Positions 1-8,922 of a stretch of DNA of 64,000 nt are shown in pieces. The DNA is from CAZENU01 sp965222125 (GTDB lineage: Bacteria; Chloroflexota; Dehalococcoidia; Lucifugimonadales; CAZENU01). The number at the start of each line of letters is the position of its first letter. Position 1 is the stretch's first letter. The notes beneath the pieces were generated by a model that saw only the letters and a program-made list of their open reading frames with translations, had not been told where the DNA came from and searched no databases. The translations under genes and the position numbers were made by a program. The stretch is from positions 1,612,001-1,676,000 of the forward strand of contig CBDCTC010000006.1 in assembly GCA_965222125.1 (NCBI GenBank), in the 5' to 3' direction.

Positions 1-155
1 CGAAGCATGTACGACGAGACGCCGTATAGTATACGACGTCAGCACGACGAGCGGGCACGCGGTCTGCCCTCCCGGGCAATCGCCACTCAACCGTGGCAGG
101 CCTTTAGGACGTGGCATACCAGAGCCGTCGGCCCTCGGAATGAAAGGGAAATGCC

Positions 156-608
156 TTGAGGAATCTCTCGACGGTCCTGATGTCGATTGGAGTCGTATCG
201 GCGCTAGTCCTTACCGGTTGCCTCAGCACCGACTCGGAGGCGGGCGAGCATGGCAGCGGTTCGGAGGCAGGCGAGCATAGCGGCGGTGAAGGGTCGGAGT
301 CAGGTGAACGCGGCGATGGCGAAGAGTCCGCTACTCAGTACGGGCTGGGCGACACCTTCGACCAGGTCCGCGCCGGCGCTCGGCTGGTCCTATCGTACGA
401 CTCGGACGCCAATGCCTTCATTGGCACGGTCGAGAACACCACGGACGCCGCGCTGAGCCGGGTCAGGGTCGAGGTCCATCTCTCGAACGGGACCGAGCTG
501 GGCCCGACAACCCCCGTCAGCCTGGCTCCCGGTCAGGTAGTCGCCATCACCCTCCCCGCAACCAGCCAGGCCTTCACCTCCTGGAGCGCCCACCCCGAAG
601 TCGGCTGA
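156..608 (+). CDS. Small predicted lipoprotein with C-terminal FxLYD-like beta domain
   Basis: The 150-residue product starts at a TTG preceded by AAGGGAA. Residues 1-22 form a signal peptide ending in the lipobox LTGC, so it should be lipid-anchored outside the cytoplasmic membrane. Residues 25-60 are a Gly/Ser/Glu/His-rich low-complexity linker with imperfect repeats (SEAGEH, twice). Residues 62-148 look like a small immunoglobulin-like beta-sandwich of the FxLYD type (a core reading NTTDAALSRVRVEVHL, then LAPGQ). Function unknown; such domains usually decorate secreted or surface proteins. It is not obviously linked to the glutamine synthetase that follows 160 bp downstream. Confidence 0.7.
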   Translation: MRNLSTVLMSIGVVSALVLTGCLSTDSEAGEHGSGSEAGEHSGGEGSESGERGDGEESATQYGLGDTFDQVRAGARLVLSYDSDANAFIGTVENTTDAALSRVRVEVHLSNGTELGPTTPVSLAPGQVVAITLPATSQAFTSWSAHPEVG

Positions 609-769
609 TTCCTCGCCGCGCTCCGTCCGCAGGTCCCAGCCCTGCCGTCCGACAGGCCGCGCTCTCCGAAAGGAGAGCATCCTCCAAGATACCGCCGGCG
701 GCGACCGCCTTCGTCTTGACTCCGGACTCCGGCTAACGCAGAATCAGGGCGAGACTGTTTGGCGTCAGC

Positions 770-1810
770 ATGGAGGACACGATGGACCAGTACAAGGCGG
801 AATACGTCTGGATAGACGGTACCGAGCCGACGTCCAAGCTCCGCTCCAAGGGCAAGATAGTCCCGATGGGGGAGGAGCCGCCGTTGTGGGGCTTCGACGG
901 ATCGAGCACGAACCAGGCTCCCGGCGAGAACTCCGACTGCGTATTGCGGCCGGTGTTCACCTGCCCGGACCCGGTCCGCGGCGGCGACAGCAAGCTCGTG
1001 ATGTGTGAGGTCTTGCTGACGGACATGTCCCCTCACCCGTCGAACACCCGCGCGGGATGCGCGGCGGCCTCGGGAAAGTACGCCGATTTCGACACGTGGT
1101 TCGGCATCGAGCAGGAGTACACCTTCTTCGACGGCATCAAGCCGCTGGGATGGCCGGACAACGGCTTTCCCGCTCCCCAAGGCGGGTACTACTGCGGAGT
1201 CGGAACGGACGAGGTCTTTGGCCGCCCCATCGTCGAGGCTCACATGGACGCCTGCCTCGAGGCCGGACTGATGATATCCGGCATCAACGCGGAGGTGATG
1301 CCATCCCAGTGGGAGTTCCAGATCGGGCCGATCGGCGCGCCTGAGATAGGCGACCAGCTCTGGATCGCCCGGTGGCTGCTGTACCGCATTGGAGAGGACG
1401 TGCACATCTCGGATGACCCGAACAGGGGGGTCACGGCAAGGCTCGATCCCAAGCCCGTGCAGGGCGATTGGAACGGCGCGGGCGCCCACGCCAACGTCTC
1501 GACCAGGCAGATGCGCGAGAGCTATGACGCCTGTGTGGCGGCCGCCGAGGCGCTCGGAGGCAACCACGATGAGCACATCGTCAACTACGGTCACCGGATC
1601 GAAGAGCGCCTGACCGGTATGCACGAGACCTGCTCCTACAGGGAGTTCAGGTACGGGGTCTCCGACAGAGGCGCTTCCGTCCGCATCCCCTGGCAGGTGC
1701 ACCGCGACGGGAAGGGGTACATAGAGGACAGGCGGCCGAACGCCAACTGCGATCCGTACAAGGTGACCGAGCTCATACTGAACACCGTCTGCGGAGCAGC
1801 CTCTTCCTAG
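770..1810 (+). CDS. glnII: Type II (eukaryote-like) glutamine synthetase
   Basis: ATP-dependent amidation of glutamate by ammonia, in the cytoplasm. At 346 residues it has the length of GSII enzymes rather than the ~470 residues of GlnA. Visible family motifs in order: WGFDGSST near residue 40 (beta-grasp domain), FGIEQEYTFF near 107, AEVMPSQWEFQIGP near 170 (metal and glutamate site), NGAGAHANVST near 237 (ATP site, NGAGxHxNxS) and the arginine-bearing RGASVRIP followed by YIEDRRP near 300. No adenylylation Tyr loop of GSI type is expected. ATG at 770 gives the full N-terminus; ATG at 782 is an alternative. Monocistronic, followed by a palindromic intergenic repeat. Type II GS is scattered in bacteria, so the gene family itself has a history of transfer. 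Confidence 0.93.
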   Translation: MEDTMDQYKAEYVWIDGTEPTSKLRSKGKIVPMGEEPPLWGFDGSSTNQAPGENSDCVLRPVFTCPDPVRGGDSKLVMCEVLLTDMSPHPSNTRAGCAAASGKYADFDTWFGIEQEYTFFDGIKPLGWPDNGFPAPQGGYYCGVGTDEVFGRPIVEAHMDACLEAGLMISGINAEVMPSQWEFQIGPIGAPEIGDQLWIARWLLYRIGEDVHISDDPNRGVTARLDPKPVQGDWNGAGAHANVSTRQMRESYDACVAAAEALGGNHDEHIVNYGHRIEERLTGMHETCSYREFRYGVSDRGASVRIPWQVHRDGKGYIEDRRPNANCDPYKVTELILNTVCGAASS

Positions 1811-1892
1811 CCATTCAGGACCGGTGATAGGGCGAGCACTACAGTCCTACCGCCACGAGTCCCGCGAAAGGCGCACAAGGGCGGCGGAAATG

Positions 1893-1925
1893 GTACAGGG
1901 GCGGGTTTGAAACCCGCCCCTGTAC
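1893..1925. repeat. Perfect 33-bp palindrome of a dispersed intergenic repeat
   Basis: Two 16-bp arms (GTACAGGGGCGGGTTT) around a single G. The same core, GGGGCGGGTTTGAAACCCGCCC, recurs at 50888-50915 and in altered form at 60921-60957. It lies directly downstream of glnII and may also act as a transcriptional hairpin, but there is no T tract. Confidence 0.75.
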
Positions 1926-1930
1926 GTCTA

Positions 1931-2050
1931 AGAGGGTGTTTGTGAAGTCCCTTCTCCGCTGGCGGGAGAAGGTTAGGATGAGGGGGAAGGCGTTGCGACA
2001 CCTTCATCTCCGCCCTCACCTCAGTCCTCTCCCATCACGGTAGAGGAGGT
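1931..2050. repeat. Intergenic repeat rich in inverted CCTTCTCC/GGAGAAGG elements
   Basis: The stretch between glnII and the reverse-strand operon contains the hairpin CCTTCTCC-gctggcg-GGAGAAGG and pyrimidine-rich blocks. It resembles the non-coding repeats that give spurious PHPNLLPP-type translations in many genomes. No gene is supported here. Confidence 0.4.
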
Positions 2051-2084
2051 TATGCGCGCCGAGTCGCGATGCTGGCTTACGGGC

Positions 2085-2960
2085 CTAGCCCGCCGGGCGC
2101 AGCGCCATCCCTATATTGACGTCGAGCCGGGTTGCCGCGACGCCCTGGAAGACGCCGCGCGTGGGCGCCACGTCTCCGTAGTCGCGGCCGACCGCTATCC
2201 GCACGTGCCGATCGTCGGCGAGACTCCGATTGGTGGGGTCGAATCCGACCCAGCCCAGCTCAGGCAGGCGGCATTCGACCCACGCGTGGGTGGCCGTACC
2301 TCGCGCCGGCTCTCCCGCCGGACCGGGCACGTAGAAGTAGCCCGATACGTAGCGCGTCGGCACGCCCCATGTGCGGGCAACCGCGATCATGACGTGGGCG
2401 TAGTCCTGGCAGACCCCCTGGCCCGATTCCAGAATGTGGTCGATCGGGGAGATCACGGACGTGCTGCCCGGCGTGTATTCGAAGCTGAGATGTAGCGTGT
2501 CCGAAAGCTCCGTCAGGGCCTGCAGCGGGTCGCCGCTCGGCCTGGCAATGCCGTGCCGGGCGACGAACGACGCGAGCGCCGGCGAGGGCCGGGTAAAGTC
2601 GCTCGTGTGGGTGAAGTCCCAGTCGCCGAACGACTCCTTCCAAGAGCGAATCTCCTCCCAGGCGTCGGGGCCCAGGGAGTCCGGCAGCGGCGCGGCGGGC
2701 GTGAGCTCCACGGTCGAGCGCGTGGTGACCTCCAACGCCTCGTGCTCACGGTGGGCGTTGAGGACATGCTTGGTGTTTCCGAAGGAGTCCATCTCGCCGT
2801 TGAGGGGGACGAGCGGGTCCGTGGTGATGTCGAAGCGCAGCAGCCGCTGGCCCAGGTCGTTCCGGGGCTCCAGGCAGAGCGACATCACGCAGTTGCGCAC
2901 CGGCGACGCGTAGGAGTATCGCGAGACGTGCTCTATTTCGTATCGGACGAGACCGGTCAT
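2085..2960 (-). CDS. Transglutaminase-like cysteine peptidase family protein
   Basis: A 291-residue cytoplasmic protein with an N-terminal transglutaminase-associated beta domain (residues 1-90) and a transglutaminase core. The catalytic triad is visible: Cys184 in GQGVCQDYAH, His225 in THAWVE and Asp241 in GFDPTN. I chose ATG 2960 rather than the longer frame because it follows the stop of the alpha-E gene by four bases (TGA-GGAA-ATG), implying translational coupling. This gene, the alpha-E gene and the ATP-grasp gene form a widely conserved three-gene set that comparative genomics links to formation or processing of peptide or amide bonds; the substrate is unknown. Confidence 0.85.
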   Translation of the reverse strand: MTGLVRYEIEHVSRYSYASPVRNCVMSLCLEPRNDLGQRLLRFDITTDPLVPLNGEMDSFGNTKHVLNAHREHEALEVTTRSTVELTPAAPLPDSLGPDAWEEIRSWKESFGDWDFTHTSDFTRPSPALASFVARHGIARPSGDPLQALTELSDTLHLSFEYTPGSTSVISPIDHILESGQGVCQDYAHVMIAVARTWGVPTRYVSGYFYVPGPAGEPARGTATHAWVECRLPELGWVGFDPTNRSLADDRHVRIAVGRDYGDVAPTRGVFQGVAATRLDVNIGMALRPAG

Positions 2961-2964
2961 TTCC

Positions 2965-3933
2965 TCAGCGTTCCGGGCGATCGTCGATCGGGTAATCGAA
3001 ATAGCTGGCGGTGACGAGCTCGTGAAGGTCGCGACAGTACCCGCTAATCCTCCATAGCAGGTTCTCACGATCTTCCCGATCAGGCCATTCGTAGTGGATC
3101 AACGCCCTCATCTGGCCGACCAGTCGCCGGGTTGCGTCGCTGAACTGCGCGTTAGGGCCCGGGCCGATCGCCGCGAGGTCCGCCGCCGCCGAGTCCAACG
3201 ACCGACACAGCGAGCCGGGTAGAAGTGGGTCCGTGGCGAGAAGGTCCAAGACCTGTCCGGGCTCCACCTCGACGCTGTACCGGCGACTGTAGGCTTCGAC
3301 AGCGTGACACAGGCGCAGCAGGCTCGTCCAGTCCGCGTCGGACGACTCTTCGCTCGCCCTGTCCACGGCGATCTGCGTCAAGAGCAGCGTGGCCGAGAGC
3401 TGGGCGCGCTCGATCAGATGGCCCAGCCTCATGAATCGCCAACCTTCGTCACGATACATCGTCGCGGAGGCGATCCCCGTGAGCGTATCTATCGAGGCCG
3501 CCGTCTCGGCATAGAAACTCTCCGGCGAGACCCTCCATATGTCCTGCATCTTCAACGTCTGGAGACGTAGATACGCCATGTTCAGGCAGGTCCACATCTC
3601 GGCGCTGATCGCCTGCCTCATCTGGCGGGCGTTCTCGCGTCCCAGCGCGAAGCAGCTCCAGACGGAGTCCGAGTTGGTGCGCTCGAACGTGAGCTCGTCG
3701 GCCAGGGTGTAGGAATCGGCCAGCGTGTAGTCGTCGCTTTCGAGCATTTCGAGCCCGCCCCACGGGGGTGCGCGGTTGATGCTCCCGTAGATGCGGCTCC
3801 AGCCGAAGTAGATCTCCGGAATAGGTCGGTCGACCAGGGCCTCCGTCTGTAGCCTGAGCAGCCGGCAGACGTGCTCGGCCCGCTGCAGATAGCGGCTCAT
3901 CCAGTACAGGCCCTGTGCGCTGCGCGCTAGCAC
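2965..3933 (-). CDS. Alpha-E domain protein (DUF403)
   Basis: A 322-residue, mostly helical protein that opens with the family hallmark MLARSAQGLYWMSRYLQRAEH and continues with the long helices typical of alpha-E proteins (LRLQTLKMQDIWRV, FMRLGHLIERAQ). It has no known catalytic residues and is thought to act with the adjacent permuted ATP-grasp protein. It is the middle gene of the operon: it starts 52 bp after the ATP-grasp stop and is coupled to the transglutaminase start. Intact and of normal length. Confidence 0.88.
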   Translation of the reverse strand: MLARSAQGLYWMSRYLQRAEHVCRLLRLQTEALVDRPIPEIYFGWSRIYGSINRAPPWGGLEMLESDDYTLADSYTLADELTFERTNSDSVWSCFALGRENARQMRQAISAEMWTCLNMAYLRLQTLKMQDIWRVSPESFYAETAASIDTLTGIASATMYRDEGWRFMRLGHLIERAQLSATLLLTQIAVDRASEESSDADWTSLLRLCHAVEAYSRRYSVEVEPGQVLDLLATDPLLPGSLCRSLDSAAADLAAIGPGPNAQFSDATRRLVGQMRALIHYEWPDREDRENLLWRISGYCRDLHELVTASYFDYPIDDRPER

Positions 3934-3985
3934 GGCTCACTCCCCGCGGGCACGGGGAACGGCGTCCTATGCGAAAGTCCCCGGC

Positions 3986-5419
3986 TCATTCCTGCAGCAC
4001 CCACAGGTCCTTCCCTCCGCCGCCCTGGCTGGAGTTGACGACGAGGCTGCCCCGACGCAGCGCCACACGGCAGAACGCGCCGGGTACGATACGGGTCTCG
4101 AGGCCGTGCAGCACGAACGGCCGCAGGTCGACGTGGCGGGGCTCGAATTGGCCGTCGATCAGGCAGGGCGAGCGCGAGAGGGCGAGCGTCGGCTGCGATA
4201 TGAAGTCGGCCGGGTTCGCGCGCACCCGCTCGGCGTACTCCGCGCGCTCCTTCGGGGTCGCGTGCGGGCCCACCAGCATGCCGTACCCGCCGGACTCGCC
4301 CACGCGTTTCACCACCAGCTTGTCGAGGTTGTCCAGCGTGTACTCCAGATCTTCGGGCCGGCGGCAGAGGTACGTCTTGACGTTGGCCAGCACCGGCTCC
4401 TCGCCCAGGTAGTAGCGAATCATTTCAGGCACGTAGGCGTAGACGCTCTTGTCGTCCGCCACGCCCGTGCCGGGAGCGTTGACCAGGGCTACGTTCCCGA
4501 GCTTGTAGGCGTGCATGAGGCCGGGCACCCCGAGCAGGGAGTCCGGGCGGAAGACCAGCGGGTCTATGAAGTCGTCGTCCACGCGCCGGTAGAGTACGTC
4601 GATGCGGCGCAGCCCCGTAGTCGTGCGTATGTAGACGAACCCGTCGTCGACCAGCAGGTCCTGCCCCTCGACCAGCTCGGCGCCGATCTCGCCCGCCAGG
4701 AACATGTGCTCGTAGAAGGCGGAGTTGGCCACCCCGGGCGTGAGGAGAGCGACGGTCGGGTCCGACCGCCCGCGGGGCGCGAGCTCCCGAAGGGTCTGGC
4801 GCAATATGCTGCCGTAGTGCTCGATCTCCCGCACGCGATAGCTGCGGTACAGCCGGCGCATGCTGGCCTTGACCGCCTTGCGGTTCGCGATCATGTAGGA
4901 GACGCCGGAGGGGACTCGCAGGTTGTCCTCGAGCACCCGGAACCCGTCGTTCGTCCGCACGAGGTCCGTACCGCAGATGGCGACCCACGTGCCGTGCGGG
5001 GGAGAGAAGCCGCGCATCTCCACCCTGAATTGCGGACAGTCGCGCACGACGTCCACCGGGATGACCCCGTCTTCGACGATTCGGCCCTCGCCATAGACGT
5101 CGCTGAGGAAGAGGTTGATCGCTTTCAGTCGCTGCGTCAGACCCGTCTCGAGGTGCCGCCAATCGGCGCCCGAGAGCACGCGTGGCACGCAGTCGACGGG
5201 GATGATGCGCTCGTCGGCCTCATCGTCCCCGTAGACCGTGAAGGTGATGCCCTCCGTAGAGAACGAGCGCGTGACCCGCTCCTGTATGCTGCTCAGCTCC
5301 TCGACCGTGAGCAGGCGCAGGGCCTCGTACAGATCTTGGGAGTGCTCCCGGGGGACGCCGTCCGGGAGGAACATCTCGTCATAGACCGGCGCGTCTAGCT
5401 GGTAGCCGTCAAACTCCAT
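3986..5419 (-). CDS. Circularly permuted ATP-grasp protein (DUF404/DUF407)
   Basis: A predicted ATP-dependent carboxylate-amine ligase, first gene of the operon with alpha-E and transglutaminase. The start ATG at 5419 (MEFDGYQLDAPVYDEMF) follows GGTGGG with good spacing; ATG 5431 is possible. The 477-residue product shows family motifs: AINLFLSDVYGEGRI near 105, VEMRGFSPPHGTWVAICGTDL near 135, VLEDNLRVPSGVSYM near 160, NAPGTGVADDKSVYAYVPEM near 315 and the ATP-grasp signature LVVKRVGESGGYGMLVGP near 375, ending with SSQGGGGKDLWVL. The three-gene set is thought to make or modify a peptide, but no precursor peptide gene is evident here. Confidence 0.88.
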   Translation of the reverse strand: MEFDGYQLDAPVYDEMFLPDGVPREHSQDLYEALRLLTVEELSSIQERVTRSFSTEGITFTVYGDDEADERIIPVDCVPRVLSGADWRHLETGLTQRLKAINLFLSDVYGEGRIVEDGVIPVDVVRDCPQFRVEMRGFSPPHGTWVAICGTDLVRTNDGFRVLEDNLRVPSGVSYMIANRKAVKASMRRLYRSYRVREIEHYGSILRQTLRELAPRGRSDPTVALLTPGVANSAFYEHMFLAGEIGAELVEGQDLLVDDGFVYIRTTTGLRRIDVLYRRVDDDFIDPLVFRPDSLLGVPGLMHAYKLGNVALVNAPGTGVADDKSVYAYVPEMIRYYLGEEPVLANVKTYLCRRPEDLEYTLDNLDKLVVKRVGESGGYGMLVGPHATPKERAEYAERVRANPADFISQPTLALSRSPCLIDGQFEPRHVDLRPFVLHGLETRIVPGAFCRVALRRGSLVVNSSQGGGGKDLWVLQE

Positions 5420-5431
5420 GGAGCCCACCAT

Positions 5432-5802
5432 GACCCGGGCTGGCCGGTACGCCGGGATTCTTGTCCGTTGCGTCGGTAATCTGCCCGCTCGTCGATCGAG
5501 GGAATGGCGCGACGGAGCCCGACTTCCTGTACGTACGGTCCCACGCCGCATCTGTCGCCTAGTCTACCACGGCGCAAGCAGCCCACAAACCCCAACCCGG
5601 CGAGGCGGCCGTTCGCGGTTTGTCGGTGTCGGAGACGGAGCGTATACCGGGCCTTCAGATACTTACCCGATCGCCATCCGAGACCGCCCCTGGATTCAGG
5701 AAACGCCTCTCGCTTGAAGTTCGCCGGGTTGGGGGTTAACATCGGTTCTCCGGTCAGGCGTCCCCAAGGCCTGTTGCGCTCGGCGGTCGAGGTTAGCTGA
5801 CG
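5432..5802. other. Intergenic region, no gene seen
   Basis: 371 bp between the divergent ATP-grasp operon and the phosphoribosyltransferase gene. It must contain both promoters, but I could not identify convincing -35/-10 boxes. Short open frames here lack ribosome binding sites and family resemblance. Confidence 0.5.
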
Positions 5803-6801
5803 ATGGTCTCTCCTGAGTTCGAAGTCAAACGGCCCGTGCTGGTCGGCGACACGGCCGATGTGTACCTCCAGCGCACGCTGACCATCCTCCGGAACGAGAG
5901 CATCAACCCGGACATTGCAATGGAGTTCGCTCCCCGGCGGGCCGGCGTCTTCTGCGGCATCTCCGAGGTCAGGACGCTCCTCGCCAGGGTCCTTCCGGAG
6001 ACCGGCAGGGAGGTCTGGGCGCTCGGAGAGGGCGGGGCCGTAGATGTCGGCGAGGTGGCGCTGCGGGTCAAGGCGCCCTACAGCTCTATCGGCCTGTACG
6101 AGACGGCGATCTGCGGCGCGCTGTCCTCCGGCACGGCCTGGGCGACGGCCGCGCGGGAGTGCGTCGAGGCCGCCGCGGGCACCCCGGTCGTATCCCTGGG
6201 CGCCCGGCACGTGCACCCCAACATGGTCGCGGACATGGACTATGCCGCCATAGTCGGCGGCTGCGTGTCGTGCTCGACGATCCAGGGCGCGCGTCTGGCC
6301 GGCGTCACGCCGGCGGGCAACATGCCGCACGCGCTCCCGATTCTGATCGGCGGCTCCGTGGCCGCGATGCAGGCCTTCGACACGCACATGCCCCAGGAGG
6401 TGCCGCGAATCGCCCTCGTCGACACGTTCCGCGACGAGGCCGAAGAGGCCCTCAACGTCGCACGGGCCATGGGCGACAAGCTCCGCGGCGTCTGTCTGGC
6501 CACGCCACCCCAGCGCGGCGGGGTCACGATAGAGCTGGTCCGGGAGGTGCGAAGCCGGCTGGACCAGGCGGACTTCCGCCATGTCGAGATCATGGTGACC
6601 GGGGGATTCACCCCGGACCGCATCCGCGAGTTCGTGGCAGCCGGGGTGCGGGTCAATATCTTCGGCGTGGGCGCGTACATCGCGACGGCGCCCTCGAACA
6701 CATTCGCCGCGGAGATCCAGGAAATCGACGGCCGGCCTTTCGCCCGGCGGGGCAGGGTCCCAGGCGTAACGGCCAACCCCAGGCTCGACCGGGTGATCTA
6801 G
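5803..6801 (+). CDS. Nicotinate phosphoribosyltransferase-like protein
   Basis: A 332-residue cytoplasmic enzyme of the nicotinate/quinolinate phosphoribosyltransferase fold, short form. Residues 120-180 (LGARHVHPNMVADMDYAA, then GNMPHALPILIG) match the PRPP/nicotinate-binding stretch of PncB-type enzymes, and VTGGFTPDRIREF near 270 and NIFGVGAYI near 290 are the barrel phosphate-binding segments. Probable role: converting nicotinate to nicotinate mononucleotide in NAD salvage, although a related base could be the substrate. ATG at 5803 is preceded by CGAGGTTAGCTGACG. No partner gene for NAD synthesis lies next to it. Confidence 0.75.
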   Translation: MVSPEFEVKRPVLVGDTADVYLQRTLTILRNESINPDIAMEFAPRRAGVFCGISEVRTLLARVLPETGREVWALGEGGAVDVGEVALRVKAPYSSIGLYETAICGALSSGTAWATAARECVEAAAGTPVVSLGARHVHPNMVADMDYAAIVGGCVSCSTIQGARLAGVTPAGNMPHALPILIGGSVAAMQAFDTHMPQEVPRIALVDTFRDEAEEALNVARAMGDKLRGVCLATPPQRGGVTIELVREVRSRLDQADFRHVEIMVTGGFTPDRIREFVAAGVRVNIFGVGAYIATAPSNTFAAEIQEIDGRPFARRGRVPGVTANPRLDRVI

Positions 6802-6829
6802 GCCGACTCCCGATCGCGCCGGCCCGGGC

Positions 6830-7708
6830 TCAGATCAGGTACAGCCGCTCGGCGTTCCGCGAGAACATCGCCGCCTGCTCGTCGCGGCTGAAGCCGGCCA
6901 CGAGCTCCTTGTAGGCGTCGAACAGCGTGTCGTAGCTGCTGTAGAGCTTGTCGACCGGCCAGTTGGTCGCGAAGACGGACCGGGCCGGGCCGAAGGCGTC
7001 GATGCAGTGGTGCACCCAGGGCCTGATCGACTCGACCGTCCAGCTCCAGTCGTCCATGCCGAGCCCCGAGATCTTGCAGTAGACGTTCTCTGCCTCGGCC
7101 GCCGTGCTCATCGCCCGGCGCCAGGTTCGGAAGTACTCGTCCGTACGCCGCTCCGGCAGGCCGCAGTGGTCGATCATGACCGGAACACGCGGGAACGCGC
7201 GGGCGAGGTCGCGCACGGCCTCCATGTGCCGCAACTTGACGTTCATCGAGGCCACGAGACCGTACCGCTCCAGGAGCGCGAAGCCCTTCCGGTACCGGGG
7301 CTCGGCGAGATTGTCCGCGGCGTAGAAGTCCCGCACGCCGCGGGTCAGCCGGTACCGGAGGTGACGCTCGAGCTCCGCCTGCGCCGACGGCAGGCCCAGG
7401 TCGGCGTACACGACCGCCGCGTGCGGAAAGCCGGTGCGATCGGACTCGGCCTGCAGCCACTCGGTCTCGTCCACGGGGTCGGCCGTGCCGAGCGCGGCCT
7501 GCACGTGCACGGCCTTGGTCACGTTGGCGGCGCGCGTCTCGGCTATGAAGTCGTCAGCGACGTAGTCGCGCTTCAACTCGTCGAAGTTGGGCCCGACCCG
7601 CGGAAACGCGGCGTCCGGGCCGAGCCAGCCGTAGGTCAGCTTCGGGTGGCTCAGGTCCCAAAGGTGGACGTGAGTCTCTACGAGCTCGAGCTGGCTCACA
7701 CAGGCCAC
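6830..7708 (-). CDS. Amidohydrolase family protein (COG3618, lactonase-like TIM barrel)
   Basis: A 292-residue metal-dependent hydrolase of the amidohydrolase 2 group. The metal-binding HxH is seen as VETHVHLWD near residue 12, followed by the barrel motifs VMIDHCGLPE near 185 and the terminal SVFATNWPVDKLYSS near 250 with its conserved Asp. Relatives hydrolyse sugar lactones or similar small cyclic substrates. The frame opens with GTG at 7708; a second GTG at 7696 is possible. It is the last gene of a reverse-strand run with a Gfo/Idh oxidoreductase and an LLM oxidoreductase, suggesting a shared catabolic role. Confidence 0.85.
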   Translation of the reverse strand: MACVSQLELVETHVHLWDLSHPKLTYGWLGPDAAFPRVGPNFDELKRDYVADDFIAETRAANVTKAVHVQAALGTADPVDETEWLQAESDRTGFPHAAVVYADLGLPSAQAELERHLRYRLTRGVRDFYAADNLAEPRYRKGFALLERYGLVASMNVKLRHMEAVRDLARAFPRVPVMIDHCGLPERRTDEYFRTWRRAMSTAAEAENVYCKISGLGMDDWSWTVESIRPWVHHCIDAFGPARSVFATNWPVDKLYSSYDTLFDAYKELVAGFSRDEQAAMFSRNAERLYLI

Positions 7709-7763
7709 CGCGTCCAGGAAAGAATGGCGGCGGAGTTCCGGCGCGCGGTCCGGGCCGTCATCG

Positions 7764-8864
7764 TCATTCGTAGAGAGACTCGACGCTGACCGCCTGGCCG
7801 CCCTGCGCCGCCGACCTGTAGGCCGCGTCCAGCATCTCGACCACTCGCCAGCCGACCTCGCCCGGCGACCCGTTGGCCGCCTTGCCGGTGATCACGTCCA
7901 CCAGGTTGCCGGCCGTGGCGAACAGCGGGTAGGCCTCGTCGCCGCCCTCGGCACCCGCCGACTGGTTGCCGCCGGCCAGCGGCGCCAGCTCCTCGTCGGT
8001 GCCGTCGGCGTGGCGAATGCGCCCCGCGCCGGACACGAAGTTGATGTCCAGCCATCCATAGTCGCAGTTGACCTGGATCGAGAGCTTGCCCGGGTCGCCC
8101 ATCTGCAGGTTGCCGGCGCCGCCGACGTTGGCCAGAGCGCCGTTGTCCATCCGGACGGTCATGGCGTCGATCAGGTCCAGGTTCAGCCCGAGATTGTCCA
8201 TCAGTGACATGACGCTGACCGGCTTAAGCCCTGTGATGAAGTACATCAGCCCGGCGGAGTGGGTTATCTGCAGGTGGCCCTCGCCGCCGCCCGACCGCTC
8301 CGGGTCGGAGTAGACGTCGCCGGGGCCGTGGACCGGATACTCGAACAGCGCCTCGTACGACTTGTCGTCGCCGCGCACGAAGTTGATGATGAACGACGAG
8401 AAGTAGCAGTTTATGTAGCGTATCTCTCCCAGTTCGCCCGACTGGAGCACCGCGCGGGCGCGCAGCCCGCGCGACTGAAAGTGCCACGGGTAGCCGACGA
8501 TGATCTCGCGGCCCTGGCTCTCGGCCAGCTCCACCAGGTCGCGGGCGTGGGCGGCCCTGAGCACCATCGGCTTCTCGATCATCACGTGCAGGCCGCGCTC
8601 GAGACAGGCGCGCGCCACCTCGTAGTGCGCCGCGTGCCACGTCGCGACCACCGCGCCGTCCAGCCGCTCCTTGTCGAGCATCTCCTCGACGTCGGTGTAC
8701 TGGTTGTGGATGCCGAAGGCCTCGGCGGCCTTGGCGAGCCTGTCGGGGCGCTGGTCGGCTATCGCCACGATCTCGGCGTCGGGGTGCCGCAGGAGCGAAG
8801 GGAAGTGCGCCGTGGTCGCCCACCAGCCGGTGCCGACGATAGCGACTCTAGCCTTGTCAGCCAT
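7764..8864 (-). CDS. Gfo/Idh/MocA-family NAD(P)-dependent oxidoreductase
   Basis: 366 residues. The N-terminal Rossmann domain opens with VAIVGTGWWATTAH (GxGxxA type); the family signature EKPM near residue 96 supplies the catalytic-site lysine, and a beta-sheet dimerisation domain follows. Such enzymes oxidise or reduce hydroxyls of sugars, inositols or related polyols. The gene sits 55 bp upstream of the amidohydrolase and 58 bp downstream of the LLM gene on the same strand, so an operon is likely. The substrate cannot be read from the sequence. Confidence 0.9.
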   Translation of the reverse strand: MADKARVAIVGTGWWATTAHFPSLLRHPDAEIVAIADQRPDRLAKAAEAFGIHNQYTDVEEMLDKERLDGAVVATWHAAHYEVARACLERGLHVMIEKPMVLRAAHARDLVELAESQGREIIVGYPWHFQSRGLRARAVLQSGELGEIRYINCYFSSFIINFVRGDDKSYEALFEYPVHGPGDVYSDPERSGGGEGHLQITHSAGLMYFITGLKPVSVMSLMDNLGLNLDLIDAMTVRMDNGALANVGGAGNLQMGDPGKLSIQVNCDYGWLDINFVSGAGRIRHADGTDEELAPLAGGNQSAGAEGGDEAYPLFATAGNLVDVITGKAANGSPGEVGWRVVEMLDAAYRSAAQGGQAVSVESLYE

Positions 8865-8922
8865 CTCTGCCTCCTGTCCGGACGGCCGCGAGGGATGTCC
8901 CCACGGCCGGACTCGCGGCTGT

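Noticed and set aside
533..1702. Long reverse-strand open frame opposite glutamine synthetase
   Set aside because: Antisense shadow of an unmistakable GSII gene; no family resemblance and atypical composition.
1807..2019. 70-residue reverse frame with PHPNLLPP and GFKPAP
   Set aside because: Translation of palindromic intergenic repeats; such frames are widespread annotation artefacts.
4106..5398. 430-residue frame on the + strand over the ATP-grasp gene
   Set aside because: His/Val/Arg-rich shadow translation typical of the complement of a GC-rich gene.
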